This document shows, in pieces, positions 63,889-64,000 of a stretch of 64,000 nucleotides of DNA. The position numbers and the translations under genes are program-made. The notes under the pieces are model-generated. The model worked only from the letters and a program-made list of their open reading frames with translations. It was not told the DNA's origin and ran no database searches. The stretch covers positions 806,001-870,000 of the forward strand of contig NZ_CP032100.1 of assembly GCF_003544815.1 (NCBI RefSeq), written 5' to 3'. Every line of letters starts with the position of its first letter. The first letter of the stretch is position 1. This DNA is from Arcobacter suis CECT 7833. Lineage in GTDB: Bacteria; Campylobacterota; Campylobacteria; Campylobacterales; Arcobacteraceae.

Positions 63889-64000
63889 AAATATCCTTTT
63901 ATAGTAATTGTTATATTAAATAATTGATTAGTATTTGTGTTATAATGCTAGTCAATTAGAACCTTAAGTGCTTTAATTGGCTCTCTCTTAGTTATACTCA
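63889..64000. other. Right edge of window, upstream of the HTH gene
   Basis: Non-coding AT-rich DNA that holds the promoter region of the reverse-strand HTH gene; nothing else is supported. Confidence 0.4.

Noticed and set aside
1-64000. CRISPR arrays, rRNA and tRNA genes
   Set aside because: Looked for regularly spaced short repeats and conserved RNA segments; none seen. The only regular repeats are the ~315-bp coding units of the adhesin.

Overview
The window is very AT-rich DNA whose gene set (tandem NosL-domain protein, CstA with its small YbdD-like partner, a Cache/CheW-type chemotaxis protein, AAAGGA-type ribosome binding sites, many TTG and GTG starts) points to Campylobacterota, most likely the Arcobacter/Aliarcobacter group. 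This placement is inferred from protein features only; no rRNA or tRNA gene was seen.

Region 1 (1-21.4 kb) is a type I secretion and surface-adhesin locus. It opens with the C-terminal part of a giant RTX-type adhesin carrying about five tandem repeats of roughly 105 residues. An FkbM-type methyltransferase, a TPR/glycosyltransferase-like protein, a LapB-like ABC transporter and a HlyD/LapC-like adaptor follow. After these comes an unusual block: a two-helix membrane protein with an extracytoplasmic sensor-like domain and no output domain, a MotA/TolQ/ExbB-like channel protein, a MotB/OmpA-like partner, a TolC-like outer-membrane protein with a SPOR-like tail, a LapD-like protein with degenerate GGDEF and EAL domains, a lipoprotein and a Sel1-repeat protein. 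The arrangement suggests adhesin export or retention controlled by c-di-GMP and possibly powered by an ion-driven motor.

Region 2 (21.4-31.3 kb) is ordinary chromosome: cstA/ybdD, ychF, an HDOD protein, recO, ppnP, a double-NosL protein, and a Cache-CheW protein whose CheW domain is cut by an in-frame TAA.

Region 3 (31.3-41.6 kb) is a redox/aldehyde-metabolism block: an iron alcohol dehydrogenase, an MFS exporter, a cyclophilin-like protein, a Tat-signal zinc alcohol dehydrogenase broken by an in-frame TGA, an AraC-family regulator, a molybdenum aldehyde/isoquinoline oxidoreductase (small and large subunits) with XdhC and MocA maturation factors, and an aldo-keto reductase. GCCTAATT inverted-repeat elements flank the AraC gene on both sides and are the likely operators.

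Region 4 (about 42.2-64 kb) is accessory. A tyrosine integrase lies next to what looks like the 3' end of a resident gene plus its terminator. After it come a winged-helix protein, a HipA-like kinase divergent from an AbiEi-like regulator (two matching palindromes over mirror-image promoters), two unrecognised proteins (one with a TumE-like C-terminus, one joining a HEXXH peptidase motif to a ParB-like motif), a small coiled protein, a Fic protein, a serine recombinase and a psiE-like pseudogene. A complete kdpFABCDE potassium-uptake operon of visibly higher GC is embedded next, followed by decayed fragments (TnsA-like and others) and an HTH gene plus a HEPN-like gene at the right edge. The kdp block looks like a later import between mobile-element debris.
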